64,000 nucleotides of DNA from positions 1 to 64,000 of the forward strand of contig CAJKBQ010000004.1 of the NCBI GenBank assembly GCA_905198155.1, read 5' to 3'. The notes below the pieces were generated by a model, which worked only from the letters and a program-made list of their open reading frames with translations, did no database searches and had not been told where the DNA came from. Positions 53,406-62,305 of the stretch are shown one piece after another; positions within the stretch are counted from its first letter, which is position 1; each line of letters starts with the position of its first letter. This DNA is from an uncultured Eubacteriales bacterium (lineage in GTDB: Bacteria; Bacillota; Clostridia; Oscillospirales; Acutalibacteraceae). The translations under genes were made by a program, and so were the position numbers.

Positions 53406-54143
53406 ATGAATCTGCAATCCATCCGCATCCTAGATTTTGCGTCGGCGGTCGCGGTGCGCAACGAAGCGCACCGTGCGATTGAAATAAACCGCCGGCCGAC
53501 CGCTGCGCTGATTTTTCCGATGAACGGCCGCCTGCGCTTCACACAGGACGGCAATTCCGTCATTGCATCGCAAACGCAGCCGGTTTTGATTCCGGAAGGC
53601 GCATCGTATCGCAACGAATGTTTGGAAACCGCTGACAGCCGGATGTTTAATCTGCACATTGCCAGTGCAGGCGACCGTATTTGTGCACTCGCCGCACCGC
53701 TGGTCGCGGTGGTGAGCGACGCATTCCAGTCGATCTGCGCCGCCGCCGCGGCAGCGCTGCCGGAAGCGCCCGCGCTGATTTTGGCGGATCTGTATGGGCT
53801 GATCGGCGCGATCATCCGCGCCGAACGTGTCCAAACGCCGCAGGAGGCGCTGTTTGCCCGCGCCGCCGCGGAGATGGAGCACCATCTGGGCGATCCGTCC
53901 CTGACGCTCCAACGCATCGCCGCGGCGCTCCCGGTCAGCAGTTCGTACCTGTACAAACTGTTCCAACGGTACAGCGGCCAGTCCCCACAGCAATTTCTTC
54001 GCCGTCTACGGATGACGCAGGCGCAGGCGTTGCTGTCGGAGCGCTCCGTCACCGAGACGGCGTTGGCCGTCGGATACAGCGACATTTATGCGTTTTCGCG
54101 CGCATATAAACAATGCTTCGGCGTCTCCCCCAGTCAACGGTAG
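53406..54143 (+). CDS. AraC-family transcriptional regulator
   Basis: A 245-aa soluble regulator with an N-terminal cupin-like sensor (about 1-110) and a C-terminal AraC double HTH (about 150-245; LTLQRIAAALPVSSSYLYKLF, VTETALAVGYSDIYAFSRAYK). The start ATG follows AAAGGGG by 6 nt. It probably regulates the divergent SDR gene from the symmetric operator. Its last codons form one arm of the terminator hairpin. Confidence 0.87.
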   Translation: MNLQSIRILDFASAVAVRNEAHRAIEINRRPTAALIFPMNGRLRFTQDGNSVIASQTQPVLIPEGASYRNECLETADSRMFNLHIASAGDRICALAAPLVAVVSDAFQSICAAAAAALPEAPALILADLYGLIGAIIRAERVQTPQEALFARAAAEMEHHLGDPSLTLQRIAAALPVSSSYLYKLFQRYSGQSPQQFLRRLRMTQAQALLSERSVTETALAVGYSDIYAFSRAYKQCFGVSPSQR

Positions 54144-54159
54144 ACGCCGAAGCATTTTG
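54115..54159 (+). terminator. Terminator embedded in the end of the AraC-type gene
   Basis: Perfect 12-bp arms GCTTCGGCGTCT (54115-54126) and AGACGCCGAAGC (54142-54153), then ATTTTG. The first arm is coding (CFGVS); the stop codon is in the loop/arm border. Confidence 0.8.
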
Positions 54160-54176
54160 CGGCTATTGAATTCAAT

Positions 54177-55400
54177 TCATTTTAATGTGGCACGGAACGC
54201 AATCACGCCGGGCGACGGCGATTCCGCCGAAATCTCGCCGCGGTGGCGCTGGACGATGGCCTGTGCGATGGACAATCCGATGCCGAATCCGCCGTCCGAC
54301 GACCGGGCCGGGTCGCCGCGGTAAAACCGGTCGAACAATGCATCCAGCGCCAAATTCTGCACCGATGCGCAGCTGTTTTCGACCACAATCACCGGGTGCC
54401 GGTGGGCGCGCAGCAACACACGAATTTCTCCACCGTCGTCACAATATTTGACGGCATTGTCCAGCAGGATCGACACCAGCCGCCGGATGGCGCCCTCGTC
54501 GCCGGTGTATGATACATCGCGCGCGATTTCCGTGTGAATCGGAATGGCGCGGCGGGCGGCCAGCGGCGCAAATTCGGACGCCGTATCGCTCACGGCTGCG
54601 CTTAAGTCAAACCGGGTGCGGACAGACACGGATTTTCCCTCGTCCATCCGCGTCAACGCGCCCAACTGGCCGATCAGCGCCGCCATACGCTTGCCCTCGG
54701 TTCGGATATCGTCCAGCCATTCGTTCGCGCCCAGCTCTGCTTCGGCGATATCGACGTTCGTCAGGATCAGCGTCAGCGGTGTTTTGAGTTCGTGATTGGC
54801 GTTGGTGATAAATTGCTTCTGCTTTTCAATCGATTCGGCCGCCGGTTTGACGGCGCGCTTGGAAAACACGATAATCAGCAGCAGGATCACCGCGGCGCTG
54901 CCCAGCAGCACCGCACCGGCAATCACCAGCGTCATGCGCGTCATCGCGCGGTTCATGCTGCCGTCCACAAACACCACGGTCGTTCCGCCGTCCGTCATGC
55001 GAATGCGGTAGCGGAAATCGTCGATCCAGCCAACGGATCGGCGGCCCAGCGCAGCCTGCGCCAGCGTCTGCGCCTGCGATTCCGTGATCGACGCCATTGC
55101 ATCGATGTGAACCGCCGCGACGGAACCGTCCGTCGCGAAATCCACGGTGAAAAACCGGGTACTGAATTTGGTTTCCGGCGTGATAAAATCCGGCGGTATG
55201 CGGTCTGCCGGCGGGCGGTGCGCGTCGTCAAACACCGGGGACTGACCGCCGTGCAGCGAAATCCGGTCAGTCAGTTCGTCCATTGCCTGATTCAGCTGGC
55301 GCGTGCTCAGTCCGAAAATCAGCCCAAAAATCGCGGCGAACACTGCAAGCAGCGATGCACCGGAAATCAGAATGAATTTTTTCTGCAATTGGTAAATCAT
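54177..55400 (-). CDS. Sensor histidine kinase
   Basis: A 407-aa membrane kinase. Helices lie near 10-30 and 157-180 and enclose an extracytoplasmic sensor of about 125 residues. The H-box is NANHELKTPLT with phospho-acceptor H203; N-box LLDNAVKYCDDGG and G-box GGFGIGLSIAQAIV follow. No HAMP domain is obvious. The ATG overlaps the regulator stop by 4 nt (ATGA), showing coupling and rejecting the longer upstream reading. The signal is unknown. Confidence 0.92.
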   Translation of the reverse strand: MIYQLQKKFILISGASLLAVFAAIFGLIFGLSTRQLNQAMDELTDRISLHGGQSPVFDDAHRPPADRIPPDFITPETKFSTRFFTVDFATDGSVAAVHIDAMASITESQAQTLAQAALGRRSVGWIDDFRYRIRMTDGGTTVVFVDGSMNRAMTRMTLVIAGAVLLGSAAVILLLIIVFSKRAVKPAAESIEKQKQFITNANHELKTPLTLILTNVDIAEAELGANEWLDDIRTEGKRMAALIGQLGALTRMDEGKSVSVRTRFDLSAAVSDTASEFAPLAARRAIPIHTEIARDVSYTGDEGAIRRLVSILLDNAVKYCDDGGEIRVLLRAHRHPVIVVENSCASVQNLALDALFDRFYRGDPARSSDGGFGIGLSIAQAIVQRHRGEISAESPSPGVIAFRATLK

Positions 55401-56071
55401 GCGCGCGCCTCCAACACATACCCCACGCCGCGCACAAACCGAATGGCGATGGGCGCGCCCAATCGATCGATTTTTTTGCGAATATTGGAAATGTGTACCC
55501 ACACGACGCTGGTATCCACGCTGGCATCCCAGCCCCAGATGTGCGTCATGAACGATTCTGTCCCGATCACCTGTCCCGGCCGGGTCATCAGCAGTTCCAG
55601 CACCTGAAATTCTTTCCCGCTGAGCGCCTGAACTGCGCTGCCGTACGATAATTCGTACGTGGAACGGTTGAGCGTCATATCCCGGAACGTCAGTAAGTCC
55701 GGCGTATATTGGGATTTGCGCCGCAGCATGGCACGGACGCGCGCCAGCAGTTCCGCCGTGGAAAACGGCTTGGGCAGGTAGTCATCCGCTCCGGCGTCCA
55801 GCCCTTCGATGCGCTGTTCGATTTCAGTACGCGCCGTCAGAAAAAGCGTCGGCGTTTCGATTCCGGTCGCGCGCAGTCGGCGCAGTACCTCCACCCCGTC
55901 CAGTCCGGGCATCATGATATCCAGCACCAGGCCGTCGTACTCGTCCGACTGCGCCATGTCCAGCGCGTCGGTGCCGGTGGAAACACCGTCCACCGCGTAT
56001 TTGTTCGCTTTGAAAATGTGCAGCAGCGATTTGAGCAAGCGCGGGTCGTCCTCCGCAATCAACAACCGCAT
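55397..56071 (-). CDS. OmpR-family response regulator
   Basis: A 224-aa regulator. The receiver domain has the acidic pocket EDD (7-9), phospho-acceptor D51 in LVLDIMMPG, T78 in FLTART and K101 in YLPKPFS. The C-terminal winged helix has GKEFQVLELLMTRPGQ and RKKIDR...RFVRGVGYVLE. First gene of the two-component operon. CGAAAGGAG lies before the ATG. The target genes are not evident here. Confidence 0.93.
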   Translation of the reverse strand: MRLLIAEDDPRLLKSLLHIFKANKYAVDGVSTGTDALDMAQSDEYDGLVLDIMMPGLDGVEVLRRLRATGIETPTLFLTARTEIEQRIEGLDAGADDYLPKPFSTAELLARVRAMLRRKSQYTPDLLTFRDMTLNRSTYELSYGSAVQALSGKEFQVLELLMTRPGQVIGTESFMTHIWGWDASVDTSVVWVHISNIRKKIDRLGAPIAIRFVRGVGYVLEARA

Positions 56072-56167
56072 GGGGATCGGCTCCTTTCGTGAAATGAAAG
56101 ATTCTGAAAGATATCATCGCACGCCAGCCTAAATCGGCGCGAAAGAAACCGGAAAATCGCGAAAAAA

Positions 56168-57241
56168 TTACGCGAAATCTGCGATAATCCCGCCGCCCAA
56201 TATCCAGTCGCCGTCCGTAAAGACCACCGACTGTCCCGGCGTGATGGCGCGCTGCGGATCGTCAAACACAACGCGCACTGTTTGGCCTGCTGCCGGTTCA
56301 ATGCGGCAGGGTGCGGGCACCGCCTGGTAGCGAATGCGGGCTTCGGCGCGGATCGGTTGGGTCAACACGTCAAACTGGATCCAATTCAGTTGCTCGGCAA
56401 TCAGTTCGGACGCGTATTGGCTGCCCTCCGGCCCCAGCACCACCTGGTTTTTTTTGGCATTGATACGCGTCACATACATCGGTGCGCCGAATGAAATGCC
56501 CAGTCCTTTGCGCTGGCCGACGGTGTAGTGCGTAATGCCGCGATGGTGCCCCAGCACACGGCCGGATGCGTCCACAAAATCGCCCTCCGGCGCGGTTCTG
56601 CCGGTATATTGCGTGATAAACCGGACGTAGTTTTGGTCTTTGACAAAGCAAATTTCTTCGCTGTCCGGCTTTTTGGCAATCGGGAGATGTGCCTGCGCCG
56701 CCAAGGCGCGCACCTGCGGCTTTTCGAGTTCGGACAGTGGGAACCGGATGTGCGACAGCTGGTGCTGCGTGAGCGTGTACAGCACATAGCTTTGGTCTTT
56801 GGCGACCGGCGACCGGCGCAGCAGCCAGCGGCCGCCGCGCTGCACCACCTGGGCATAGTGCCCGGTCGCGACGCCATCGAACCCCATGTCCAGCGCACGA
56901 TCCAGCATTGCGCCGAATTTGATCGCCGGGTTACACAGGACGCACGGGTTTGGCGTGCGTCCGCGCAGATATTCGTCGGCAAACGGCTGCATCACCCGTT
57001 CGGCAAACAGCGCAGTAAAATCCATCACATAATGCGGGATACCCAGCGCGGCGCACACGGCTGCCGCATCGGCGACGTCGTCCGACGAGCCGCATCCGAC
57101 GGAGGAGCCGGTCAATGCCGGATCGTCCGGACAGAGACGCAGTGTCATCCCGGCGACGTCAACGCCTTGATCCCGTAGCATGAGGGCGGCGACGGAGCTA
57201 TCCACGCCGCCGCTCATCCCAACCATGATTTTTTCGCTCAT
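56168..57241 (-). CDS. mnmA: tRNA-uridine 2-sulfurtransferase MnmA
   Basis: A 357-aa enzyme that thiolates U34 of Lys, Glu and Gln tRNAs. The PP-loop GMSGGVDSS is at 8-16, the first catalytic Cys is in NPCVLCNPAIKFG and the second is in DSEEICFVKD. The length and the C-terminal beta-barrel are as usual. The ATG at 57241 is preferred because the family starts just before VGMSGG; one three codons upstream overlaps cysS. Its place downstream of cysE-cysS under a cysteine T-box fits, because the sulfur comes from cysteine. Confidence 0.95.
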   Translation of the reverse strand: MSEKIMVGMSGGVDSSVAALMLRDQGVDVAGMTLRLCPDDPALTGSSVGCGSSDDVADAAAVCAALGIPHYVMDFTALFAERVMQPFADEYLRGRTPNPCVLCNPAIKFGAMLDRALDMGFDGVATGHYAQVVQRGGRWLLRRSPVAKDQSYVLYTLTQHQLSHIRFPLSELEKPQVRALAAQAHLPIAKKPDSEEICFVKDQNYVRFITQYTGRTAPEGDFVDASGRVLGHHRGITHYTVGQRKGLGISFGAPMYVTRINAKKNQVVLGPEGSQYASELIAEQLNWIQFDVLTQPIRAEARIRYQAVPAPCRIEPAAGQTVRVVFDDPQRAITPGQSVVFTDGDWILGGGIIADFA

Positions 57242-57242
57242 A

Positions 57243-58664
57243 TCACGCATTCACCGACCATTTGGTGCCTTGCGGCGTATCCGTCAGCGTGATGCCCTTT
57301 TGTTTCAGCTCGTCGCGGATGCGATCGGCCTCGGCGTAATTTTTCGCCTTCTTGGCGGCGGCACGCGCGGCAATTTGTTCCGCGACATACGATTCCAGTG
57401 CGTCGTCGGCTTTCGGCGTTTCATCCGCCGTTTGCAATGCATTGGCGCCCTCGATCAGGTTCAGGGACAGTACGCGGTCAAAATCTGCGATCAGCGCCAG
57501 CTTCGTCGCATCGTTGGTGTCCGCTTTCAGCACGTCGTACAATGCGGTCACGGCCAGCGACGTGTTGAGGTCATTGTCGAGCGCATCGGTAAAATCTTTT
57601 TTCAGCGCGGCAAACGCGGCTTCATCCACATCGCCGTCATTTTTCAGCGCAGCAATGCGGCTCAGCAATTTCTGATACGCCTGCGCGGCATTGTCCAGCG
57701 TATCGTACGAAAAGACCAGCGTTTTGCGGTAATGCGATTGGAGGCAGAACAGCCGGTACACCAGCGGGTTGTATCCTTTCGATTCCAGCAGCGATACCGT
57801 CAGGAACTCACCCTTCGACTTACTCATTTTGCCGTCGTTGGTGTTGAGGTGATGCACATGGAACCAGAAATTGCACCATTTGTGACCGGTGTACGCTTCC
57901 GACTGGGCAATTTCGTTGGTATGATGCGGAAACGCATTGTCGATGCCGCCGCAGTGGATGTCGAGCCGGTCGCCGAGGTGCTTCATACTGATGCACGAGC
58001 ACTCGATGTGCCAACCCGGATATCCCACGCCCCACGGCGAGTCCCATTTCAGTTCCTGGTCTTCAAATTTGGATTTGGTGAACCACAGCACAAAGTCGCA
58101 TTTATTGCGCTTGTTGCCGTCCTCTTCGACGCCGTCACGGACGCCGACAGCCAAATCCTCTTGGTCGTGTTTGTTGAACACATAGTACTCTTTCAGTTTG
58201 GACGTGTCGAAATAGATATTGCCGCCGGCTTCGTACGCGTAACCTTTTTGCAGCAGCACCTGGATCATGTCGATGAATCGGTCGATGCAGTTCGTCGCCG
58301 GTTCCACCACGTCCGGGCGTTTGATATTCAGCTTTGCGCAGTCTGAGAAAAAAGCATCGGTGTAAAACTGTGCAATCTCCATGACGGTTTTGTGCTCCCG
58401 GCGCGCGCCTTTGAGCATTTTGTCCTCACCGGTATCGGCATCGCTGGTCAAGTGACCCACATCGGTGATGTTCATCACGCGCTTCACGTCGTACCCTTGA
58501 TACCGAAGGTATTTTTCCAGCACATCTTCCATGATGTAGCTGCGCAGGTTGCCGATGTGCGCGTAGTGATACACCGTGGGGCCGCAGGTATACATTTTGA
58601 CCTTGCCCGGCTCGTTGGGAACAAATTCATCTTTGGTGCGCGTTAAGCTGTTATACAATTTCAT
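57243..58664 (-). CDS. cysS: Cysteinyl-tRNA synthetase
   Basis: A 473-aa class I synthetase that charges tRNA-Cys. HIGH motif YAHIGN (34-39), zinc ligand C27 in TCGPT, the C-H-E zinc site in WHIECSCISMKHLG...HCGG, and DGKMSKSKGEF (KMSKS) are visible. The C-terminal helical anticodon domain includes YAEADRIRDELKQKGI. It lies 19 nt after cysE in the T-box operon and just overlaps or abuts mnmA. Confidence 0.96.
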   Translation of the reverse strand: MKLYNSLTRTKDEFVPNEPGKVKMYTCGPTVYHYAHIGNLRSYIMEDVLEKYLRYQGYDVKRVMNITDVGHLTSDADTGEDKMLKGARREHKTVMEIAQFYTDAFFSDCAKLNIKRPDVVEPATNCIDRFIDMIQVLLQKGYAYEAGGNIYFDTSKLKEYYVFNKHDQEDLAVGVRDGVEEDGNKRNKCDFVLWFTKSKFEDQELKWDSPWGVGYPGWHIECSCISMKHLGDRLDIHCGGIDNAFPHHTNEIAQSEAYTGHKWCNFWFHVHHLNTNDGKMSKSKGEFLTVSLLESKGYNPLVYRLFCLQSHYRKTLVFSYDTLDNAAQAYQKLLSRIAALKNDGDVDEAAFAALKKDFTDALDNDLNTSLAVTALYDVLKADTNDATKLALIADFDRVLSLNLIEGANALQTADETPKADDALESYVAEQIAARAAAKKAKNYAEADRIRDELKQKGITLTDTPQGTKWSVNA

Positions 58665-58683
58665 TTTTGAAAACTTCCTTTCA

Positions 58684-59349
58684 TTAAACGGGGATTTCTT
58701 CCGTATTGGATTTTTCTGCTTTTTTCAGCGTGTCGATTTCCTGTTGCATTGCCGTAATCTGGTGATGCATTCGCACCAATTCCTGGGTAATCGGGTCGGT
58801 AATATGAATTTGATCCAGCAGGCCGACTTTTTCGCCATTGACGCGGGCGATGCGCGCCGGAACGCCAACGGCTGTTGCATTGGCCGGCACTTCGCTCAGA
58901 ACCACCGCACCGGCGGCGATCCGCGCATGGTCGCCGATTTTGAACGGGCCGAGCACCTTTGCGCCGGATCCAACCATCACATAGTTGCCCAGCGTGGGGT
59001 GACGTTTGCCAACGTCTTTGCCGGTACCTCCGAGCGTCACGTTTTGGTACAGCGTGCAGTAATCGCCAATTTCCGTCGTTTCGCCGATCACAACGCCCAT
59101 CCCGTGGTCAATAAACAAGCCTTTGCCAATCGTCGCGCCGGGATGAATCTCGATCCCGGTACGGTGGCGGCAGCGTTGGGAGATCCAGCGTGCGATAAAT
59201 TTCATGTTGTGCCGGAAAAACCAGTTGGCATACCGGTGCGACCGCACCGCGCGGAATCCGGAGTACAAAAAGTACACTTCCAGCCGCGACCGTGCGGCCG
59301 GGTCGCGTTCCATGATGGAGTCCAGCTCTGCTTTGAGTTTGTCAAACAT
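58684..59349 (-). CDS. cysE: Serine O-acetyltransferase
   Basis: A 221-aa left-handed beta-helix acetyltransferase that makes O-acetylserine, the cysteine precursor. Hexapeptide repeats run from about 65 to 165 (IEIHPGATIGKGLFIDHGMG, GKDVGKRHPTLGNYVMVG), with the conserved His residues of the active site. It is shorter at the N-terminus than E. coli CysE, as in many Bacillota. TAGGAGG precedes the ATG. First gene of the operon and directly behind the T-box. Confidence 0.95.
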   Translation of the reverse strand: MFDKLKAELDSIMERDPAARSRLEVYFLYSGFRAVRSHRYANWFFRHNMKFIARWISQRCRHRTGIEIHPGATIGKGLFIDHGMGVVIGETTEIGDYCTLYQNVTLGGTGKDVGKRHPTLGNYVMVGSGAKVLGPFKIGDHARIAAGAVVLSEVPANATAVGVPARIARVNGEKVGLLDQIHITDPITQELVRMHHQITAMQQEIDTLKKAEKSNTEEIPV

Positions 59350-59394
59350 TCCATTAACCTCCTAAGTTTACGGCGAGCCCTGTCATCGCAGCAA

Positions 59395-59662
59395 AAACGC
59401 CGCCCCGTCCCAACCCCGCACAGGGGCCGAAGGACGGAGGCGGCAATCGCGGTTCCACTCCGATTTTGTGACTCGTTGGGCCGATAACGGGGCCGATTCC
59501 GCGCCGGGATACTGCGCGCGGTCTGCGCGGTTCCCCCGACGAGCTGGCGGGTGCATTTCACTTTTCCGGCCGCAAACTGCTCGCACCATGTGCAGTTCTC
59601 TCTGAGCGGCCCGCAAATAAAGCTACTTCTCCCGGTAAACGCCGATGCATTGCTTGGATGCT
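59395..59662 (-). promoter_or_regulatory. Cysteine T-box riboswitch
   Basis: The minus-strand leader has the invariant T-box GGAGTGGAACCGCG (59448-59461), then a terminator with arms GCCGCCTCCGTCC / GGGACGGGGCGGC and GTTTTTGC (59391-59444). In stem I the specifier loop reads GTGAAATGCACC, giving specifier codon UGC (Cys) at 59553-59555. Uncharged tRNA-Cys would favour readthrough into cysE-cysS-mnmA. A TATAAT lies at 59669-59674. Confidence 0.92.
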
Positions 59663-59700
59663 TATTCTATTATACATCAACCGATGCAAAATTGCACCTG

Positions 59701-60267
59701 TTATTTTGCAGGATTCAAAAACTTTTTATTTTGCAGCAAGTAGACAATTCCGGAGATCACCGTAAGCGCCACGCTGACCCAAATCAGCACTGCGCACAGC
59801 GGGTTCATCCACACGCCGCCGTCGATCCAGCGCCATGCATCGCACTGACGCAGCGCCATCACCAGGATCGTCACCGTCATCTGGCTGGCGGTCTTAACTT
59901 TGCCCCAATAATTAGCTGCAATCACCGTACCCTCGCCGACGGCCACCAGCCGCAGCGACGTGACGGTAAATTCCCGCGCCAAAATCAGGATCACCGCCCA
60001 TGCACTGCAAATACCCAGCTGCACAAACGCCGTGTATGCCGCGCAGATCAGCAGCTTATCGGCAATGGGATCCATAAATTTCCCGAAATTTGTGACCAGA
60101 TTGTACTTGCGGGCGATTTTGCCGTCCAGCAGATCGGTCAGCGATGCGACGGAAAAAATCAGCAGCGCGTACAGGTCGTGATTCGGCAGCGACTCCCACA
60201 GCAAAAATGCAACAAACACCGGAACCAGCAAAATCCGCAGCAGCGTCAATTTATTCGGCAGATTCAT
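59701..60267 (-). CDS. pgsA: CDP-diacylglycerol-glycerol-3-phosphate phosphatidyltransferase
   Basis: A 188-aa integral membrane enzyme making phosphatidylglycerol phosphate, the precursor of phosphatidylglycerol and cardiolipin. The CDP-alcohol phosphotransferase motif is complete: D48-G49, A52-R53, G62, D66, D70 (DGKIARKYNLVTNFGKFMD). Five or six helices are predicted. The start MNLPNKLT is the family N-terminus; the AAAGGA site is rather distant (13 nt). Last gene of the recA operon, 36 nt after rimO. Confidence 0.93.
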   Translation of the reverse strand: MNLPNKLTLLRILLVPVFVAFLLWESLPNHDLYALLIFSVASLTDLLDGKIARKYNLVTNFGKFMDPIADKLLICAAYTAFVQLGICSAWAVILILAREFTVTSLRLVAVGEGTVIAANYWGKVKTASQMTVTILVMALRQCDAWRWIDGGVWMNPLCAVLIWVSVALTVISGIVYLLQNKKFLNPAK

Positions 60268-60303
60268 CGTTTGTAACCGTTCCTTTCTATGCAAATCCCG
60301 TAC

Positions 60304-61650
60304 TCAGGAATTGGTTTCGCGCGCCGTCAGTTCCCCGATCAGGTCGCCGTCCAACGTATCTGTCACGCGAACCGTGACCAGTTCTCCGGCGTTGAGCGAA
60401 TGCGTTTTGGCGGTAAAGAAGATTTTGCCGTCCACTTCCGGCGCATCGGCCGGCGTGCGGCCGAAAAAGCTGGACGCATAGCGGTCGTAGCCCTCGACCA
60501 GCACCTGCACGGTCGATCCGACTTTTTGCTCCGCGCCTTCCGCCATAATCGTCATTTGCAGCTCCATGATGTTTTCCTGGCGCTGCTGCTTGACCGATTC
60601 GGCCAACTGATCGGGCAATCGTGCAGCCGGAGTGCCGTCCTCGGCGGAATAAGCAAAGCAGCCCAGCCGGTCAAACCGGACGTCGCGCACAAACTCCGCC
60701 AGCTCGGTAAACTGCGCCTCGGTCTCGCCGGGGAACCCGACCATCACCGTGGTGCGCAGCGTCACTCCGGGAATCCGGTCGCGCAGCTTTTGAATCAGCG
60801 CCGTCAGCGACGCACGGTCGCCGAAGCGATTCATCCGGCGCAGCACCTGCGCGTCGCAATGCTGCAACGGGATATCAATATATTTGACCACTTTCGGTTC
60901 GCTTGCAATCGCATCGATCACGTCGTCCGTCAGCCGGTCGGGATAGAGATACAGCACGCGAATCCAGCGCAGGCCGTCGATCTCCCCCAGCCGGTGCAGC
61001 AATTCTGCCAGCCGCGGCGCACCGTACAAATCCACGCCGTACTGCGTGGTATCCTGCGCGATGATGTTCAGTTCGCGCACGCCGTTTTTCGCCAAGTGCG
61101 CCGCTTCCGCCACCAATTCTTCGATCGGACGGCTGCGGAATGCGCCGCGAATCATCGGAATCGCGCAATAGGTACATCGGTTGTCGCAGCCTTCCGCAAT
61201 TTTGAGGTAGGACGTGTAGTACGGCGTCGTCTGGACGCGTTCGCCGCACAGCGGGAGCGCTTCTTTCGGCGGAAAAATCTCCGGCGCCGCTCCGTCCAGC
61301 ACCTGCTGCACCAGTTCGACGATCTCGCCATTGGCGCCGATCCCGATCACGGCGTCCACTTCGGGGATTTCGCGGCGGATTTCCGTACGATACCGCTCCG
61401 CCAGGCAGCCCGTGACCAAAATGGCGCGAATGCGGCCTTCTTTTTTTAGCTGCACCAATTCCAGAATTTCTTCAATCGCTTCTTTTTTGGCATCGTCGAT
61501 AAATCCACACGTGTTAACGATTGCGACATCCGCCATCCCGGCCTCTTCGACCAGCTTGTACCCGGCCGCTTGCAGCTTGCCCATCATCACTTCCGCGTCC
61601 ACGCGGTTTTTGGCGCAGCCCAAACTGACCAGTCCGATTTTGATTGCCAT
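60304..61650 (-). CDS. rimO: Ribosomal protein S12 methylthiotransferase RimO
   Basis: A 448-aa radical-SAM enzyme that adds a methylthio group to the conserved aspartate of ribosomal protein S12. The N-terminal cluster cysteines are C12, C48 and C82; the radical-SAM motif is C155/C159/C162 in GCDNRCTYCAI; a C-terminal TRAM domain follows. RimO is chosen over MiaB from MAIKIGLVSLGCAKNRVDAE. The start is 4 nt after the recX stop; the much longer upstream frame overlaps recX. Confidence 0.95.
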   Translation of the reverse strand: MAIKIGLVSLGCAKNRVDAEVMMGKLQAAGYKLVEEAGMADVAIVNTCGFIDDAKKEAIEEILELVQLKKEGRIRAILVTGCLAERYRTEIRREIPEVDAVIGIGANGEIVELVQQVLDGAAPEIFPPKEALPLCGERVQTTPYYTSYLKIAEGCDNRCTYCAIPMIRGAFRSRPIEELVAEAAHLAKNGVRELNIIAQDTTQYGVDLYGAPRLAELLHRLGEIDGLRWIRVLYLYPDRLTDDVIDAIASEPKVVKYIDIPLQHCDAQVLRRMNRFGDRASLTALIQKLRDRIPGVTLRTTVMVGFPGETEAQFTELAEFVRDVRFDRLGCFAYSAEDGTPAARLPDQLAESVKQQRQENIMELQMTIMAEGAEQKVGSTVQVLVEGYDRYASSFFGRTPADAPEVDGKIFFTAKTHSLNAGELVTVRVTDTLDGDLIGELTARETNS

Positions 61651-61654
61651 ATTC

Positions 61655-62305
61655 TTAATCGAATCCTTTCGTTTCCTCGTCGTCCCAATCCGGCGTCTCG
61701 CTGCGTTGAAGTGCAGCGCGGATATCGTCCCAGCGGTAGCCCATGCGTTGAAGCGCGGCCACTGTGCGCCGGCGGCCTTTTTCGTCGCCGTATTTCCCGG
61801 AAAATTTTGTGCGCAGCAGCGCATCGATGGCCTTGGCCGGATCCGGCGCATATTCTGCCGCCGCATCCGCGGCCGCCTGCTGCGCCAAATCCCGGTCAAT
61901 GCCGCGGTGCCGCAGTTCCTGCACGATCCGCATCGTGGAAAAATGCCGGAGCCGGATCAATTCCGCCGCATAGCGGTGCGCATAGTCTGCATCATCCACC
62001 AAACCCAGTTCCTGCGCGCGGACGATGGCCGCGTCAATTGCCGCGGGGGAATGCGCCGTCCGCATTTTCTCCCGCAGCATCCCGCTGGTGTAGCTGCGGC
62101 GTTCGAGCAGCCAAAACGCATAGCTTTTGGCACGCGCAATGTCCGATTCGGCGCAAAGGGTCGTCCATTCGTCGTCAGTCATCTCATCCCCCGGACGAAC
62201 ACGCAGCCGAACGGCTGTCTCGTAATCCACTTGCCCGGCCGACTGGCCGTCGAGGTAGATTTCCACCATCGACTTGCGCCGCGGCTCCATCGCGGTCACA
62301 AGCAT
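61655..62305 (-). CDS. recX: Regulatory protein RecX
   Basis: A 216-aa helical protein that binds and limits RecA filaments. Three-helix RecX repeats are visible: SYAFWLLERRSYTSGMLREKM (about 61-81), YAAELIRLRHFSTMRIVQELRHRGI (about 112-136), and a third near 170-205. The ATG overlaps the recA stop by one base (TGATG), the standard coupled arrangement. It may start a few codons later at MEPRRKSM. Confidence 0.92.
   Translation of the reverse strand: MLVTAMEPRRKSMVEIYLDGQSAGQVDYETAVRLRVRPGDEMTDDEWTTLCAESDIARAKSYAFWLLERRSYTSGMLREKMRTAHSPAAIDAAIVRAQELGLVDDADYAHRYAAELIRLRHFSTMRIVQELRHRGIDRDLAQQAAADAAAEYAPDPAKAIDALLRTKFSGKYGDEKGRRRTVAALQRMGYRWDDIRAALQRSETPDWDDEETKGFD

Noticed and set aside
60304..61899. 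RimO starting at 61899 (531 aa)
   Set aside because: The first 83 codons overlap recX on the same strand and match no family; the radical-SAM protein begins at MAIKIGLVSLG (61650).
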